From NCBI GenBank assembly GCA_022865625.1, contig JALHTB010000013.1:1-38435 (forward strand): a stretch of 38,435 nucleotides of DNA. The letters run 5' to 3'. Under the pieces are notes generated by a model. It was not told where the DNA came from and made no database searches. It saw nothing but the letters and a program-made list of their open reading frames with translations. This document shows positions 38,265 through 38,435 of the stretch, in pieces. Both the position numbers and the translations under genes were made by a program. This stretch comes from Candidatus Bathyarchaeota archaeon (lineage in GTDB: Archaea > Thermoproteota > Bathyarchaeia > 40CM-2-53-6 > FEN-987). Positions within the stretch are counted from its first letter, which is position 1; each line of letters starts with the position of its first letter.

Positions 38265-38435
38265 GGTCAAGATCTGGACGACCATCGATCGAGGTCTCAA
38301 GAGGGAATTGAAGTTGCTGACTGCCGATCTTGGTTTCAAGAGTGAGACTGAGTGTGTGCGGGAAGCGTTGAGGCAGGGAGTACAGATATTAGAGGCGCAG
38401 AGATCCGTTTTCGCAATGGTTACCAAGAGGAAGGA
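38257..38435 (+). CDS. Ribbon-helix-helix transcription regulator (partial, runs off the window)
   Basis: The TTG at 38257 (or TTG at 38242/38245) opens a frame to the right edge. The visible part reads VKIWTTIDRGLKRELKLL, a short turn, then SETECVREALRQGVQILE. This is a strand-helix-helix pattern with the alternating residues of the CopG/MetJ-type ribbon-helix-helix fold. Such proteins bind DNA as dimers and are often antitoxins or metal-responsive repressors. The rest lies outside the window. Confidence 0.6.
   Translation, partial: MSTVKIWTTIDRGLKRELKLLTADLGFKSETECVREALRQGVQILEAQRSVFAMVTKRK

Noticed and set aside
1..38435. CRISPR array, transposase or integrase
   Set aside because: No evenly spaced direct repeats and no DDE, serine or tyrosine recombinase motifs were seen on either strand.

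Overview
The window is archaeal, chromosomal DNA with dense coding and about 50% GC by eye. The main evidence is an archaeal-type HMG-CoA synthase, a TrmI-type tRNA m1A methyltransferase, KaiC-like ATPases, a DUF2116-type zinc-ribbon protein, an archaeosortase-like enzyme, and AT-rich TATA boxes placed upstream of genes. GTG and TTG starts are frequent. A thaumarchaeal or bathyarchaeal type of organism would fit (PEFG-like protein tail, AN1/S2P protein), but I cannot fix the lineage from sequence alone.

Region 1 (1-7.0 kb) encodes surface proteins and KaiC-type ATPases: the end of a large anchored surface protein, a secreted protein with a weak caspase-like fold signal, a membrane-anchored beta-propeller, and a small secreted protein with a PEFG-like C-terminal sorting tail. 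A transmembrane receptor-like protein carrying a cytoplasmic KaiC-like ATPase domain lies head-to-head with a stand-alone KaiC-like ATPase.

Region 2 (7.1-14.4 kb) is one tightly packed, mostly overlapping operon. In order it has a membrane-anchored surface protein, a PTPS-related GT-C-type membrane protein, a GT87-like polyprenyl-phosphate-sugar transferase, an anchored ectodomain protein, a four-helix membrane protein, an archaeosortase/exosortase-like enzyme with Ser where the family has Cys, and a second four-helix protein paralogous to the first. I read this as a candidate system that processes and glycosylates surface proteins. It is the most interesting part of the window.

Region 3 (14.4-21.3 kb) holds a tandem duplication of a divergent pair (surface protein and NTase-like/kinase protein). 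The first copy keeps a long surface protein, fused to an alpha/beta hydrolase half, and a kinase fragment of about 91 codons. The second copy keeps the full kinase and a surface pseudogene with a TGG-to-TGA nonsense codon. A phosphoserine-phosphatase-like HAD enzyme follows.

Region 4 (21.3-29.4 kb) is mixed housekeeping: TrmI, small membrane proteins, an AN1-zinc-finger site-2 protease, an eight-cysteine protein, a DUF2116-type protein, an APC amino-acid permease with a 5' leader hairpin, a metallophosphoesterase and a nucleotidyltransferase. Region 5 (29.4-38.4 kb) holds an ABC importer lacking a binding protein, a PRC-barrel zinc-ribbon protein, a GOLD-like membrane protein, a SWIB-like zinc-ribbon protein, an HMG-CoA synthase fused to a DUF35-like module, a BadF/NAGK-type sugar kinase, a GlmS-type SIS isomerase, a HAD protein that has lost its nucleophile, a damaged winged-helix gene, and the start of a ribbon-helix-helix regulator.

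No tRNA, rRNA, CRISPR array or insertion sequence was recognised.
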